64,000 nt of DNA from Pseudomonadales bacterium (GTDB lineage Bacteria > Pseudomonadota > Gammaproteobacteria > Pseudomonadales > Azotimanducaceae), in the NCBI GenBank assembly GCA_028280225.1, contig JANQMF010000192.1, positions 1 through 64,000 of the forward strand, in the 5' to 3' direction. Each line of letters starts with the position of its first letter. The stretch's first letter is position 1. This document shows positions 54,388 to 62,722 of the stretch, piece by piece. Below the pieces are notes generated by a model. It searched no databases. It was not told the origin of the DNA and saw only the letters and a program-made list of their open reading frames with translations. The translations under genes and the position numbers were made by a program.

Positions 54388-56373
54388 TTGATCAGCAATA
54401 GGTATTCTAACCGGGAGACATGGCGGCTGGGTGTGGCCTTGCTGGGTATGCTGCTGGGGTTGGCAAGCATCCAGGTACACGGCAGCGTCGCCATTCCCAA
54501 GGCGATCACAGCCATTAACGTGCCGGCTTTGCCCCAATCATTGGCAGAGCGGCTTAACCGGTATGGCCACGCGCGGGGAGCCCTGCTGCATGGCTGGCAA
54601 GGTGAGCACATCCTGCTGACTACGCGGTTTGGCCAGGCGGATCAACTGCATCGAGTCTCTCAACCCCTGGGGGCAAGAAGCCAGCTTACCTTCCTGCCGG
54701 AACCGGTAAGCAGTATTACAACACCCCGGCGGGGTGCCAAAACACACGCCATCCTCAGTTGGGATGTGGGTGGTTCGGAATTTCGGCAGTTGTTTTTATT
54801 TAATTTGAATACCGGTGCCGCGCGCATGGTCAGCGACGGCCGCTCACTTTATGACAGTGTGATCTGGGCCCCCGATGAACAGAGCTTTGTGTACGTCACC
54901 ACCCAGCGTAACGGGCGTAATTGGGACATCCATGCGCAAGATCTGAAGGGCAACACCCGGGTGCTGCTGGAAACCCAACAAGGTTATTGGTACCCGCTGG
55001 ATTGGTCTGCTGACGGCCGCCATTTGTTGGTCAAAAACCGGGTTTCCATCAATGAATCGTCCGTTTATGAACTGGATATAAAAAGTGGCGAAATGGCTCT
55101 GTTGCTGGGTGGACCGGGCATAGCCATTGGTGATGCCAGATATGACAATCGCGGCGGTATTTACTTTACCTCAGATTCCGGGGTTGAGTTTTTGCAGTTG
55201 CGGCGGCTCAATTTGCGCAACAAGGCTGTAGCGGTGGTGAACAACGACCCATGGGGCGTTGAGGGTTTTGTTATTTCCCCGGATTACAACAAGTTGGCCT
55301 ACAGTATAAATATCGAGGGTTACTCCAAACTGAATCTGCTGACCCTGGGTGCCACCGGTCAGCGCGCAAACCCGGTTACCCTGCCTGCCATACCCAACAG
55401 CATTCTTTTGTCGTTAGTGTTTTCCGGCGACAGCCGCCGGCTGGGGGTCACCCTGATCAGCCCCACGTCTCCAGCGGATGTATACGTACTGGATATTGAC
55501 CGGCAGACCCTGGTGCGCTGGACCCGGAGTGAAGTGGGGGGCCTGGACCCGGATCAATTTGTGGACGCACGGTTGATCAAGTACCCAACCTTTGACGGTC
55601 GCCAGATACCCGCCTTTGTTTATCAGCCCTCCACGCCCGGACCCCATCCGGTGGTTGTGTTGATCCACGGTGGCCCCGAGGCCCAGCACCGACCGTACTT
55701 TTCCACCACCATACAGTCCTACGCCCTGGAGATGGGCGCAGCGGTGGTGGCGCCGAATGTGCGTGGCTCCAACGGCTATGGCAAATCTTATTTGCGGTTG
55801 GACAACGGTAAACTCAGAGAAGATTCGGTCAAAGATATTGGCGCCTTGCTGGACTGGTTGGCGACCCGGGAAGACTTGGACGCCAATCGGGTTGCGGTGA
55901 TGGGTGGGTCCTATGGCGGCTACATGGTGCTGGCGTCCATGGTGCACTATGGCCCACGTTTGTCCGCGGCGGTTGAATCGGTGGGGATCAGTAATTTTGT
56001 AACCTTCCTGGAGAATACCCAGCCCTACCGTCAGGACATGCGCCGGGTTGAGTACGGGGATGAGCGGGACCCGGATATGCGGCGGTTTCTGCAGTCGATA
56101 TCGCCGCTGAATCATGTGGACAAAATGCATACCCCGGTCCTGATTTCTCAGGGCGCCAACGACCCCAGGGTACCCGCCTCCGAAAGTGAGCAGATGCGTC
56201 TGGCACTGACGGCAAAAGGGGTGCCGGTCTGGTACATACTGGCGGATGATGAAGGTCACGGCTTTCGCAAGAAAGCCAACCGGGACTACGACCGCCTGGC
56301 AAAATTTGCCTTTCTGGAAAAATTTTTAACGCCGGTTACAGCCCGGCAACCGGATATCCATGAGCAACGGTAA
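54388..56373 (+). CDS. S9 family peptidase (prolyl oligopeptidase type), exported
   Basis: Serine peptidase of 661 residues. A signal peptide covers about the first 33 residues; a beta-propeller domain follows (WD40-like PD40 repeats) and then an alpha/beta hydrolase domain. The triad is Ser508 in GGSYGGYM, Asp592 in GANDPRVP and His624 in DEGHGF. The TTG start has a good AGAGGG site. The last 14 bases overlap the next gene in another frame. Confidence 0.92.
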   Translation: MISNRYSNRETWRLGVALLGMLLGLASIQVHGSVAIPKAITAINVPALPQSLAERLNRYGHARGALLHGWQGEHILLTTRFGQADQLHRVSQPLGARSQLTFLPEPVSSITTPRRGAKTHAILSWDVGGSEFRQLFLFNLNTGAARMVSDGRSLYDSVIWAPDEQSFVYVTTQRNGRNWDIHAQDLKGNTRVLLETQQGYWYPLDWSADGRHLLVKNRVSINESSVYELDIKSGEMALLLGGPGIAIGDARYDNRGGIYFTSDSGVEFLQLRRLNLRNKAVAVVNNDPWGVEGFVISPDYNKLAYSINIEGYSKLNLLTLGATGQRANPVTLPAIPNSILLSLVFSGDSRRLGVTLISPTSPADVYVLDIDRQTLVRWTRSEVGGLDPDQFVDARLIKYPTFDGRQIPAFVYQPSTPGPHPVVVLIHGGPEAQHRPYFSTTIQSYALEMGAAVVAPNVRGSNGYGKSYLRLDNGKLREDSVKDIGALLDWLATREDLDANRVAVMGGSYGGYMVLASMVHYGPRLSAAVESVGISNFVTFLENTQPYRQDMRRVEYGDERDPDMRRFLQSISPLNHVDKMHTPVLISQGANDPRVPASESEQMRLALTAKGVPVWYILADDEGHGFRKKANRDYDRLAKFAFLEKFLTPVTARQPDIHEQR

Positions 56374-57361
56374 ACTGGGTTTAGTGGTCAACCCCATGTC
56401 CGGCCGGGACGTTCGCCGTCTGGCGGCCAGGGCAACCAATATGACCCACGAAGCAAAGCGGGATATTGTGGCCAGAGTGGCCGCCGGGGCTCAGGCCATG
56501 GGGGTAACGGATATCTATATCACCAGAGAGCCGTTCCGCATCGCCTCAATGGCCCTGGAGCACATGGGCCTTAAGGCCAACGTCCATGTGGTGGAACATC
56601 CGCTGGCCAATGATGCGTCCGACACCCACCGGACCGTGGCCGCTTTTGCCGAGCAGGGGTGTCATACCTTTGTCTCGCTGGGTGGCGACGGTACTAATCG
56701 CGCCATTGTCAGAATTTGTCCGGATGTTGACCTGGTGCCCCTGTCCACCGGCACCAACAATGTATTTCCGGTGCTGGTAGAACCCACTGTGGCCGGTATG
56801 GTGGCGGGTTTGGCGGCGCTGGGAAAATTGCCTGAGGATCAACAGATCAAGCAACGGGTTAAGGTGTTGAGGGTCCAAACACCCCACAACACGGATGTTG
56901 GACTGATTGATGCCGTGTTGCTGCGCAACGACCACGTGGGCAATCTGCTGCCCTTTAGCGCGGAAAAAATAGATCAAATAGTGTTGACCCGGGCGGAACC
57001 CAACTCGATTGGCATGTCCCCCATCGGCGGCCTGGTCAGGCCGGTTTATGCTGAGGACAATTTTGGCCTGCTGGTGCATATTGATCCCGAAGCTGAACCG
57101 CTGCTTGCACCGGTGTCTCCCGGACTATTCAGCCGGGTGCATGTGGGTGGGGTCAGCGAGTTGGCCTTTGACGTCGCGGTGCCCTTTCGCGGTCCGGGCG
57201 TTATTGCCCTGGACGGCGACCGGGATTTAAAACTGGCTGATGGCGAACATGCCACCGTTAAGGTGATGCGGGATGGCCCCCGGGTAATTGATGTGGAGGC
57301 TGCTATGCGCTGGGCGGTTGGCCGGGGTATCATGGCGCCGGCACATCTGCTTAAGTCTTAA
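56360..57361 (+). CDS. AcoX-like ATP-NAD kinase family protein
   Basis: 333 residues with the NAD-kinase/diacylglycerol-kinase fold. NPMSG (11-15), GGDGTNR (108-114) and STGTNNVFP (129-137) match the nucleotide site. The long middle and C-terminal parts resemble AcoX-type proteins from acetoin loci more than NadK. No acetoin genes are nearby. It begins inside the S9 gene and ends 48 bases before fabV. Substrate unknown. Confidence 0.83.
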   Translation: MSNGKLGLVVNPMSGRDVRRLAARATNMTHEAKRDIVARVAAGAQAMGVTDIYITREPFRIASMALEHMGLKANVHVVEHPLANDASDTHRTVAAFAEQGCHTFVSLGGDGTNRAIVRICPDVDLVPLSTGTNNVFPVLVEPTVAGMVAGLAALGKLPEDQQIKQRVKVLRVQTPHNTDVGLIDAVLLRNDHVGNLLPFSAEKIDQIVLTRAEPNSIGMSPIGGLVRPVYAEDNFGLLVHIDPEAEPLLAPVSPGLFSRVHVGGVSELAFDVAVPFRGPGVIALDGDRDLKLADGEHATVKVMRDGPRVIDVEAAMRWAVGRGIMAPAHLLKS

Positions 57362-57409
57362 GCAAAACACAAAAACAGCTTAAGCCAAATATTAAGAAGA
57401 AAGGACCTT

Positions 57410-58597
57410 ATGATTGTTAAACCCCGAATTCGCGGCTTTGTCTGCACCACCGCTCACCCTACTGGTTGCAAAGCCAGTGTTGATGAGCAAATTGCCTACG
57501 TAAACAGCCAGGCGGATCTGTCCGCCGAGGGGTTGAAGAATGTGCTTGTGCTGGGCTGTTCAGCAGGTTATGGCCTGGCCTGCAGGGTGGTTGCCGCCTT
57601 TGGCGCCGGTGCCAACACCCTGGGTGTCTCCTTTGAGCGGCTCCCGGAAGGGAACCGCACCGCCACCGCGGGCTGGTACAACAATATTGCCTTCGAGGAA
57701 GCTGCCGCGACCTCCGGCTTGTATGCCAAAACCCTGGATGGGGATGCGTTTGCGGATGAAATGCGGCAGCAGGTTATCCAGACCATCCAGGCGGAAATGG
57801 GCAAAATTGACCTGGTGGTATACAGTCTGGCATCTCCCGTACGCCAGCATCCTAAAACCGGAACCTTGCATCGTTCCGCCATTAAACCCCTGGGCGAGGC
57901 CCTGGACATCAAGTCTATTCATGTGGAGCGCGGCGAAGTCACCCAGGTCAACCTGGAACCGGCAACGGCGGAAGAAACCGCCGACACCGTTGCGGTCATG
58001 GGAGGGGAAGATTGGGAATTCTGGATGGACGCTCTGCTGGATGCGGACGTGCTGGCACCGGGTTGTCAAACCGTGGCCTTTACCTATATCGGCACCCAGT
58101 TGACCTGGCCCATTTATTGGGAGGGGACCTTGGGTCAGGCCAAATTGGATTTGGACCGGGCCAGCCGGGCCATTACCCAAAAACTGGCTGCGGTGCAGGG
58201 TGAAGCAAGGGTGGCAGTGCTGAAAGCCATTGTCAGCCAAGCCAGTGCAGCCATCCCGGTGGTGCCGCTATATGTGGCTTTGTTGTTCAAGGTGATGAAA
58301 GAGCAGGGTAATCACGAAGACATTATTTCTCATATCTATCGTATGTTTGCCACCCAGTTGCAACAGGGGGCAACCCAACGTCTGGACGAAGAAGGCCGCA
58401 TTCGCATGGACGATGTGGAACTGTCTGCCGCGGTTCAGGATGAAGTGCAGCGCCGTTGGCCCCTGGTCAATACCGAAAATCTGGCGGAGCTTGGGGACCT
58501 GGAAGGGTTTCGCCAGGACTTTCTGAAAATTTTTGGCTTTGGTTTTGCCGGGGTTGATTATGGAGCGGATGTAGATCCGGGCCTGGGCAGAGTTTGA
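57410..58597 (+). CDS. fabV: Enoyl-ACP reductase FabV
   Basis: NADH-dependent trans-2-enoyl reductase for fatty acid synthesis; often triclosan-resistant in other bacteria. 395 residues with MIVKPRIRGFVC, the nucleotide loop VLGCSAGYGLA and the active-site Tyr236-x8-Lys245 (YWEGTLGQAK). The residue before Lys245 is Ala, where some FabV proteins have a second Lys. AAGGA precedes the ATG. Confidence 0.96.
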   Translation: MIVKPRIRGFVCTTAHPTGCKASVDEQIAYVNSQADLSAEGLKNVLVLGCSAGYGLACRVVAAFGAGANTLGVSFERLPEGNRTATAGWYNNIAFEEAAATSGLYAKTLDGDAFADEMRQQVIQTIQAEMGKIDLVVYSLASPVRQHPKTGTLHRSAIKPLGEALDIKSIHVERGEVTQVNLEPATAEETADTVAVMGGEDWEFWMDALLDADVLAPGCQTVAFTYIGTQLTWPIYWEGTLGQAKLDLDRASRAITQKLAAVQGEARVAVLKAIVSQASAAIPVVPLYVALLFKVMKEQGNHEDIISHIYRMFATQLQQGATQRLDEEGRIRMDDVELSAAVQDEVQRRWPLVNTENLAELGDLEGFRQDFLKIFGFGFAGVDYGADVDPGLGRV

Positions 58598-58606
58598 TCA
58601 GCTAAG

Positions 58607-58633
58607 GCGCAAACCTTTAAGGGTTGATTGCGC
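58607..58633 (+). terminator. Imperfect hairpin after fabV
   Basis: GCGCAA and TTGCGC form an outer stem and ACC/GGT an inner one around a short loop, ten bases past the fabV stop. There is no T-tract, so termination is only possible. Confidence 0.3.
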
Positions 58634-58692
58634 ACACCAATAAGTTCGTTGGGCCTGATTGCACATGAGCCGGGCTGGCCTAATATGGGCTG

Positions 58693-59907
58693 ATGAAAAT
58701 GGGTACGTTGGGCCGGGACACTTTTCGCGGTGTTGTGCCGGCGATGGTCTTGTGCCGGTATACGGTTTACCTTTTCCTGCTGGGTATGGCGGCGGCCCAT
58801 GGTCTGTTGAGTGACAACCACCTAAATCCGTGGCTGGTCTATTTTGTGGCAGTGCCGGTACTTTTTCACGGGGTGCTGGTTTTTGGCTTTGAGGCGCAGC
58901 GGTGGCGCTTTGACACTTTGCAATGGCTGCATTTGCTGGAATTTTTAATCACCTACGCGGTGCTGCTGGACCTGCGGGTTGGCGGCATGTTCACGCTGGC
59001 GGTGGCCTGGATTTTCTTTGCCAGCAACACTGCCTTGTGGGGATTGGCGCAGGGTTTGTTGCAGATTAGCGCGGCGGGATTGATGTGGGGAGTCTGGTGC
59101 GGCGGCTGTGTGTTGAGCAGCATCCCGGTGTTAGACAGGGTTGCCCTGGCCGGTAGTTACTGTTTTATGTTGACCGTGTGTGTGGTGGCCCACCGGCAGG
59201 CCCGGTCTTTGTTGGCAGCCCGCCGCAGTGCCCATACCACGATGCGGCAACTTTTGCGTTATTTACCCGACGATATGGCCCGGTGGGTGCAAAGCCCGGG
59301 GGCCGTGGGGTTACGGCGCATCTGGGTGACTGTGGCCTTTGTGGACCTGGTGGGATTTACCCAGGCGGCGCGGGAGTTGCCTGAGGATATCCTGCATGCC
59401 CGTCTTAACCGTTTTTTGTCCGTGGCGGCGTTGCTGACCCGTCAGTGGGGCGGCTTTGTCAGCAAATTTCTGGGTGACGGCGTATTGTGTGTATTCCCCA
59501 GCAACAGTGCTGGCGAGCGTAAAAACAATGCGGTTCAGTGTGTCCGGTGCATCATGATCATGGCCTGTGAACTCAGAGATCAGCCGGACCCGACGCACGC
59601 TGAAGGCGCTGCCTTGTTGATTACCGCCGGAATCAGCTCAGGCTATTGTACCTCCGGAAGTTGGGGCTCCGGGTCTCGCTGGGATTATACGGTGATCGGC
59701 ACGCCGATTAATCTGGCCAGCCGGCTGCAATCGATGCTCAATACCCCCGGGGTTTTGCTGGATGAGGCTACCGCAGAATTGGTCAATTCGCATGTCAGCC
59801 TGGGCAAATGCCAGACGGTCAACGTCAAAAGCTTTGATCAGCAAAAAGTGTTTCCGGTGTCCCCCGGCGGTGAGGAACCGGTTGGTTGCACGGCTGGGCT
59901 TTGCTAA
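58693..59907 (+). CDS. Membrane-bound class III adenylate cyclase
   Basis: 404 residues. The N-terminal half (to about 170) holds five or six membrane helices. The C-terminal cyclase domain is complete: metal ligands Asp218 (FVDLVGF) and Asp262 (FLGDG), adenine-selecting Lys258 and Asp331, and transition-state Asn340 and Arg344 (NLASRLQ). It therefore should make cAMP. The sensory input through the membrane part is unknown. It stands alone between fabV and hemE. Confidence 0.88.
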   Translation: MKMGTLGRDTFRGVVPAMVLCRYTVYLFLLGMAAAHGLLSDNHLNPWLVYFVAVPVLFHGVLVFGFEAQRWRFDTLQWLHLLEFLITYAVLLDLRVGGMFTLAVAWIFFASNTALWGLAQGLLQISAAGLMWGVWCGGCVLSSIPVLDRVALAGSYCFMLTVCVVAHRQARSLLAARRSAHTTMRQLLRYLPDDMARWVQSPGAVGLRRIWVTVAFVDLVGFTQAARELPEDILHARLNRFLSVAALLTRQWGGFVSKFLGDGVLCVFPSNSAGERKNNAVQCVRCIMIMACELRDQPDPTHAEGAALLITAGISSGYCTSGSWGSGSRWDYTVIGTPINLASRLQSMLNTPGVLLDEATAELVNSHVSLGKCQTVNVKSFDQQKVFPVSPGGEEPVGCTAGLC

Positions 59908-59950
59908 GGTGCCTGCGGCTATTTTGCCAGGACCCACGGATTGTTTATAA

Positions 59951-60970
59951 GTGGAAAAAATATTTGTATCTGCTTGTCGGGGTAAACCCACAGCACACAC
60001 GCCGATTTGGCTGAATCGACAGGCGGGCCGGTATATGCCTGAATATCACGCCGTCAAAGGTGATATGCCGAGCCTGGATTTTTTCAAAAACCCCGAAAAA
60101 GCCGCTCAGGCCACCCTGGATGCGCAACAGATTCTTGGCGTGGATGCCGCCATTATGTTTGCGGATCTGCTGCCTGTTATGGAGCCCATGGGCCTGGCGT
60201 TGGACTACTTACCGGGCAAGGGCCCGGTATTTGCCAATCCGGTGCGCAGCGCCAGGGATGTTGCCCAACTGGTCAACGCACCGGCTGAAGAAGCCACCCC
60301 CTATATTGCCCAGACCGTCAAAAACATTCTCCAGGAATTGCCCGGGCACATTGCGCTGATCGGCTTTGCCGGGGCACCCTTTACGTTGGCGTCTTACGCC
60401 ATTGAAGGCCAGGGTTCCAGGAACTATGTGTACGTTAAGCAGATGATGTACAACACCCCGGAACTTTGGCATCAGTTGATGGCCAAGCTGGTTGAGCAGG
60501 TGGTCAGTTATCTGCAACTGCAGATCAAAAGTGGGGTAGACGCGGTGCAGTTGTTTGATACCTGGGTGGGGAGCCTTTCGGTGGGTGATTTCCGCACCTT
60601 TGTGCTGCCCCACCTCAAACAATTGCTGGAAAAACTGCAAGCTCAGGTGCCGGTGATCTATTTTGGCACCGGCAACAGCCACCTGTTGCCGGAAGTTGCC
60701 GGGGTGGGTTTTGACGTGATGGCCCTGGACTGGCGCACTCCCCTGGTACCCACCTGGGAGCAGTTACAACTGCCGGCGGTCCAGGGCAACCTGGATCCCA
60801 TTGTCCTGTGTTCGAACCCAAAAACCATTGCGGCTCAGGCAGGCGCGTTGCTGGCGGATGTGGCCGGGCGGAACGGCCATATCTTTAATCTGGGCCACGG
60901 CATTATTCCCGAAACACCGGTGGACAACGTGAAATACCTGGTAGAGTTTGTGCAAAGTTATGGGGCATAA
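59951..60970 (+). CDS. hemE: Uroporphyrinogen decarboxylase, atypical for the lineage
   Basis: Converts uroporphyrinogen III to coproporphyrinogen III. 339 residues, shorter than the usual 354 or so. Active-site motifs are kept: RQAGRYMPEY (Arg23, Arg27), Asp72 in MFADLLP, TLASYAIEG, FDTWVGSLS and NLGHGI. The wording FADLLPVMEPMGL and GKGPVF is closer to forms I associate with other phyla than to the gammaproteobacterial FSDILTIPDAMGL. It may be a second copy or an acquired one. It starts with GTG. Confidence 0.87.
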   Translation: MEKIFVSACRGKPTAHTPIWLNRQAGRYMPEYHAVKGDMPSLDFFKNPEKAAQATLDAQQILGVDAAIMFADLLPVMEPMGLALDYLPGKGPVFANPVRSARDVAQLVNAPAEEATPYIAQTVKNILQELPGHIALIGFAGAPFTLASYAIEGQGSRNYVYVKQMMYNTPELWHQLMAKLVEQVVSYLQLQIKSGVDAVQLFDTWVGSLSVGDFRTFVLPHLKQLLEKLQAQVPVIYFGTGNSHLLPEVAGVGFDVMALDWRTPLVPTWEQLQLPAVQGNLDPIVLCSNPKTIAAQAGALLADVAGRNGHIFNLGHGIIPETPVDNVKYLVEFVQSYGA

Positions 60971-60982
60971 CAGGGAGCAGAT

Positions 60983-61390
60983 ATGAAAATTGTGCTGAAG
61001 ATACTGGGTAGCCTTGTTGCACTGCTTGCGGTGATAGTGATTGTTGAGGTGATTGCCTCGGAGTCCGGCGAAGTGGTGGTGCTGGAGACGCAAAACGACC
61101 AGGGGCAAATTGAGCAAACCCGGCTTTGGGTCGTGGATTATGAAGGCCGGGCATGGCTGCGCTCCGGATCCCCCATGTCGGGTTGGTATCAGCGTCTGCA
61201 GGCCAACAATGTGGTTCAGGTCACCCGGAGTGAAGAAACTATGCGAGTCAGCGCTGAGCCGGTACCCGCCATGCAGCAGCAGATTAACACCCTGATGAAC
61301 AAAAAGTATGGCTGGGCGGACAGTTACATCAGCATGCTCTTTGGCCGGGACGATGCTGTCCCCATCCGCCTGGATCCGGTTTTGCCCTAG
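60983..61390 (+). CDS. Membrane-anchored PNPOx-like (DUF385-type) protein
   Basis: 135 residues: an N-terminal helix (about 4-27), then a split-barrel domain with LWVVDYEGRAWLRSG and a C-terminal NKKYGW segment. The last is shared with the minus-strand protein at 62337 (NKYGW), so the two look like distant relatives. Proteins of this fold bind flavin, F420 or heme; the ligand here is unknown. It follows hemE by 12 bases. Confidence 0.7.
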   Translation: MKIVLKILGSLVALLAVIVIVEVIASESGEVVVLETQNDQGQIEQTRLWVVDYEGRAWLRSGSPMSGWYQRLQANNVVQVTRSEETMRVSAEPVPAMQQQINTLMNKKYGWADSYISMLFGRDDAVPIRLDPVLP

Positions 61391-61417
61391 TTTTAAACCA
61401 GCTGCCCCAGGGGCACT

Positions 61418-61648
61418 TTACAGGGCAAAATCCCCGGGCGGATGATACTCCCGGGGTAACAGCTTGAGTGGGTTGCGGTCCGGTATCAGTAATCCCGCAC
61501 GCTGCAGGGCTTGAAACAAGCTGGGCTCGTACTCTTTGGGCCAGCCCTTAGCTGCGCGCTGCCAACAGCTTTGACAAACCCAGATGTTGTAGCCCTTCAC
61601 CCTTTGCCTGCCGGGCCCACCCAGACATAGATAACACAGCTCGCTCAT
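61418..61648 (-). CDS. Small CxxC protein, possible zinc binder
   Basis: 76 residues with CYLC (5-8) and CQSC (25-28), spaced as in a four-cysteine zinc ribbon. The rest is basic and ends in a Pro-rich stretch. I do not recognise a named family. The ATG overlaps the GFA gene stop by four bases, and it is the last gene of the cassette. Confidence 0.65.
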   Translation of the reverse strand: MSELCYLCLGGPGRQRVKGYNIWVCQSCWQRAAKGWPKEYEPSLFQALQRAGLLIPDRNPLKLLPREYHPPGDFAL

Positions 61649-62037
61649 GACTTTTCAATGGGGGTAACCCAGTCCAGACGGGTGTCAGCGTAGACGTCCC
61701 GGGTGGGCGCAAAGTGTTCGGGATGATCCAGGCTGCCCAGGGTGATATCGGTCCAGTCGGGGTGTTTCCGGTTGATACACACCAGGGGGGATCCACATTG
61801 GGCGCAAAAGTAACGGGTACCCTCTGCTGATGAAGCCAGTTCAGCAGGCTGTCCCCGGGTATAACTGAATTGTGTGGTGGGCACCACCAGCCAGGTAACA
61901 AAGGGTGCGGCACTTGCGCGCCGGCACATGGTGCAGTGGCAGTTCACCGTGGCAATTTCCGGGGGTGTAAAGGCGTAACGTATCTGTCCGCAGAAGCAGC
62001 CCCCGGTCACGGGGTTTGCCTGTTGTTGCGGGCTCAC
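61645..62037 (-). CDS. GFA family (glutathione-dependent formaldehyde-activating-type) protein
   Basis: 130 residues with the zinc cysteines of the Gfa/CENP-V fold: GCFCGQIRYAF, CHCTMCRRASAA and FCAQCGSPL. Despite the name, most family members have no proven formaldehyde role. It overlaps both neighbours by four bases. Confidence 0.88.
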   Translation of the reverse strand: MSPQQQANPVTGGCFCGQIRYAFTPPEIATVNCHCTMCRRASAAPFVTWLVVPTTQFSYTRGQPAELASSAEGTRYFCAQCGSPLVCINRKHPDWTDITLGSLDHPEHFAPTRDVYADTRLDWVTPIEKS

Positions 62038-62330
62038 TGGGTCGGCACCCCGTCAACGATCACCAGGTCGGTGTGTGCCGCCTCATGACGAATGGCAGCG
62101 ATGGGTGCATATTCAGGGTCGTTGATAAAATTATCAGCGTCATGCCGGCTGGGAAATTCCAGGACAACCACCCGCTGGGGTTGCCAGGAACCCTCAACAA
62201 CCTCGGATTCGCCGCCGCGGACAAGGTAGCGGCCGTTGTGTTTGGCAATGATCCCGGGCACCTGGGCTGCGTAGTCCGCAAAGTGATCCCCATCGTGAAT
62301 GTTAATATTGGCGATAAGGTAGGTTTTCAT
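62034..62330 (-). CDS. DUF1330 protein
   Basis: 98 residues with the ferredoxin-like DUF1330 fold. The sequence ANINIHDGDHFADYAAQVP and RVVVLEFPS are typical. Function unknown; the family is dimeric and possibly a small-molecule isomerase or binder. It overlaps GFA by four bases and follows the PNPOx-like gene by six. Confidence 0.87.
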   Translation of the reverse strand: MKTYLIANINIHDGDHFADYAAQVPGIIAKHNGRYLVRGGESEVVEGSWQPQRVVVLEFPSRHDADNFINDPEYAPIAAIRHEAAHTDLVIVDGVPTQ

Positions 62331-62336
62331 GATTTC

Positions 62337-62720
62337 CTAGGGTTGTTCGACAATTCGAATATAGGCGCGCTGCCGGTAACGGCCGGTGAGCTTGGCCATC
62401 CAGTTGGTGAGCAGAATTTGCCAGCCGTACTTGTTGCGCATGGCCTGCTCCGCCTGAGCCACCTCGTTGGGATCCTGAACCAGGACAGCCTCGGCATCCT
62501 GCCACTCACCCAGCAACTTGCCGCGTACATCACATACGGCAACCCGAACCGTACTGTTGTTGCGTAAACGCTTAACCTTGCCCGCTTTCCCTTCACTAAA
62601 GGCATAAACCGCCTGGCCGACACCGGCGCCCCATACCGGCGTTTCTACCGCCACGCCGGATTTCCGGTAAGTTGCCAGATTGATATAACGTGCTGTTTGT
62701 ATGTCTGACCACCCGCTCAT
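62337..62720 (-). CDS. PNPOx-like (PPOX class) protein
   Basis: 127 residues with a split-barrel fold: SDIQTARYINLATYRKSG, ETPVWGAGVG and KAGKVKRLRNN resemble PPOX/F420-type proteins. It shares NKYGW with the membrane-anchored protein at 60983. Flavin or F420 binding is inferred, not shown. It lies two bases behind the M48 gene. Confidence 0.83.
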   Translation of the reverse strand: MSGWSDIQTARYINLATYRKSGVAVETPVWGAGVGQAVYAFSEGKAGKVKRLRNNSTVRVAVCDVRGKLLGEWQDAEAVLVQDPNEVAQAEQAMRNKYGWQILLTNWMAKLTGRYRQRAYIRIVEQP

Positions 62721-62722
62721 GT

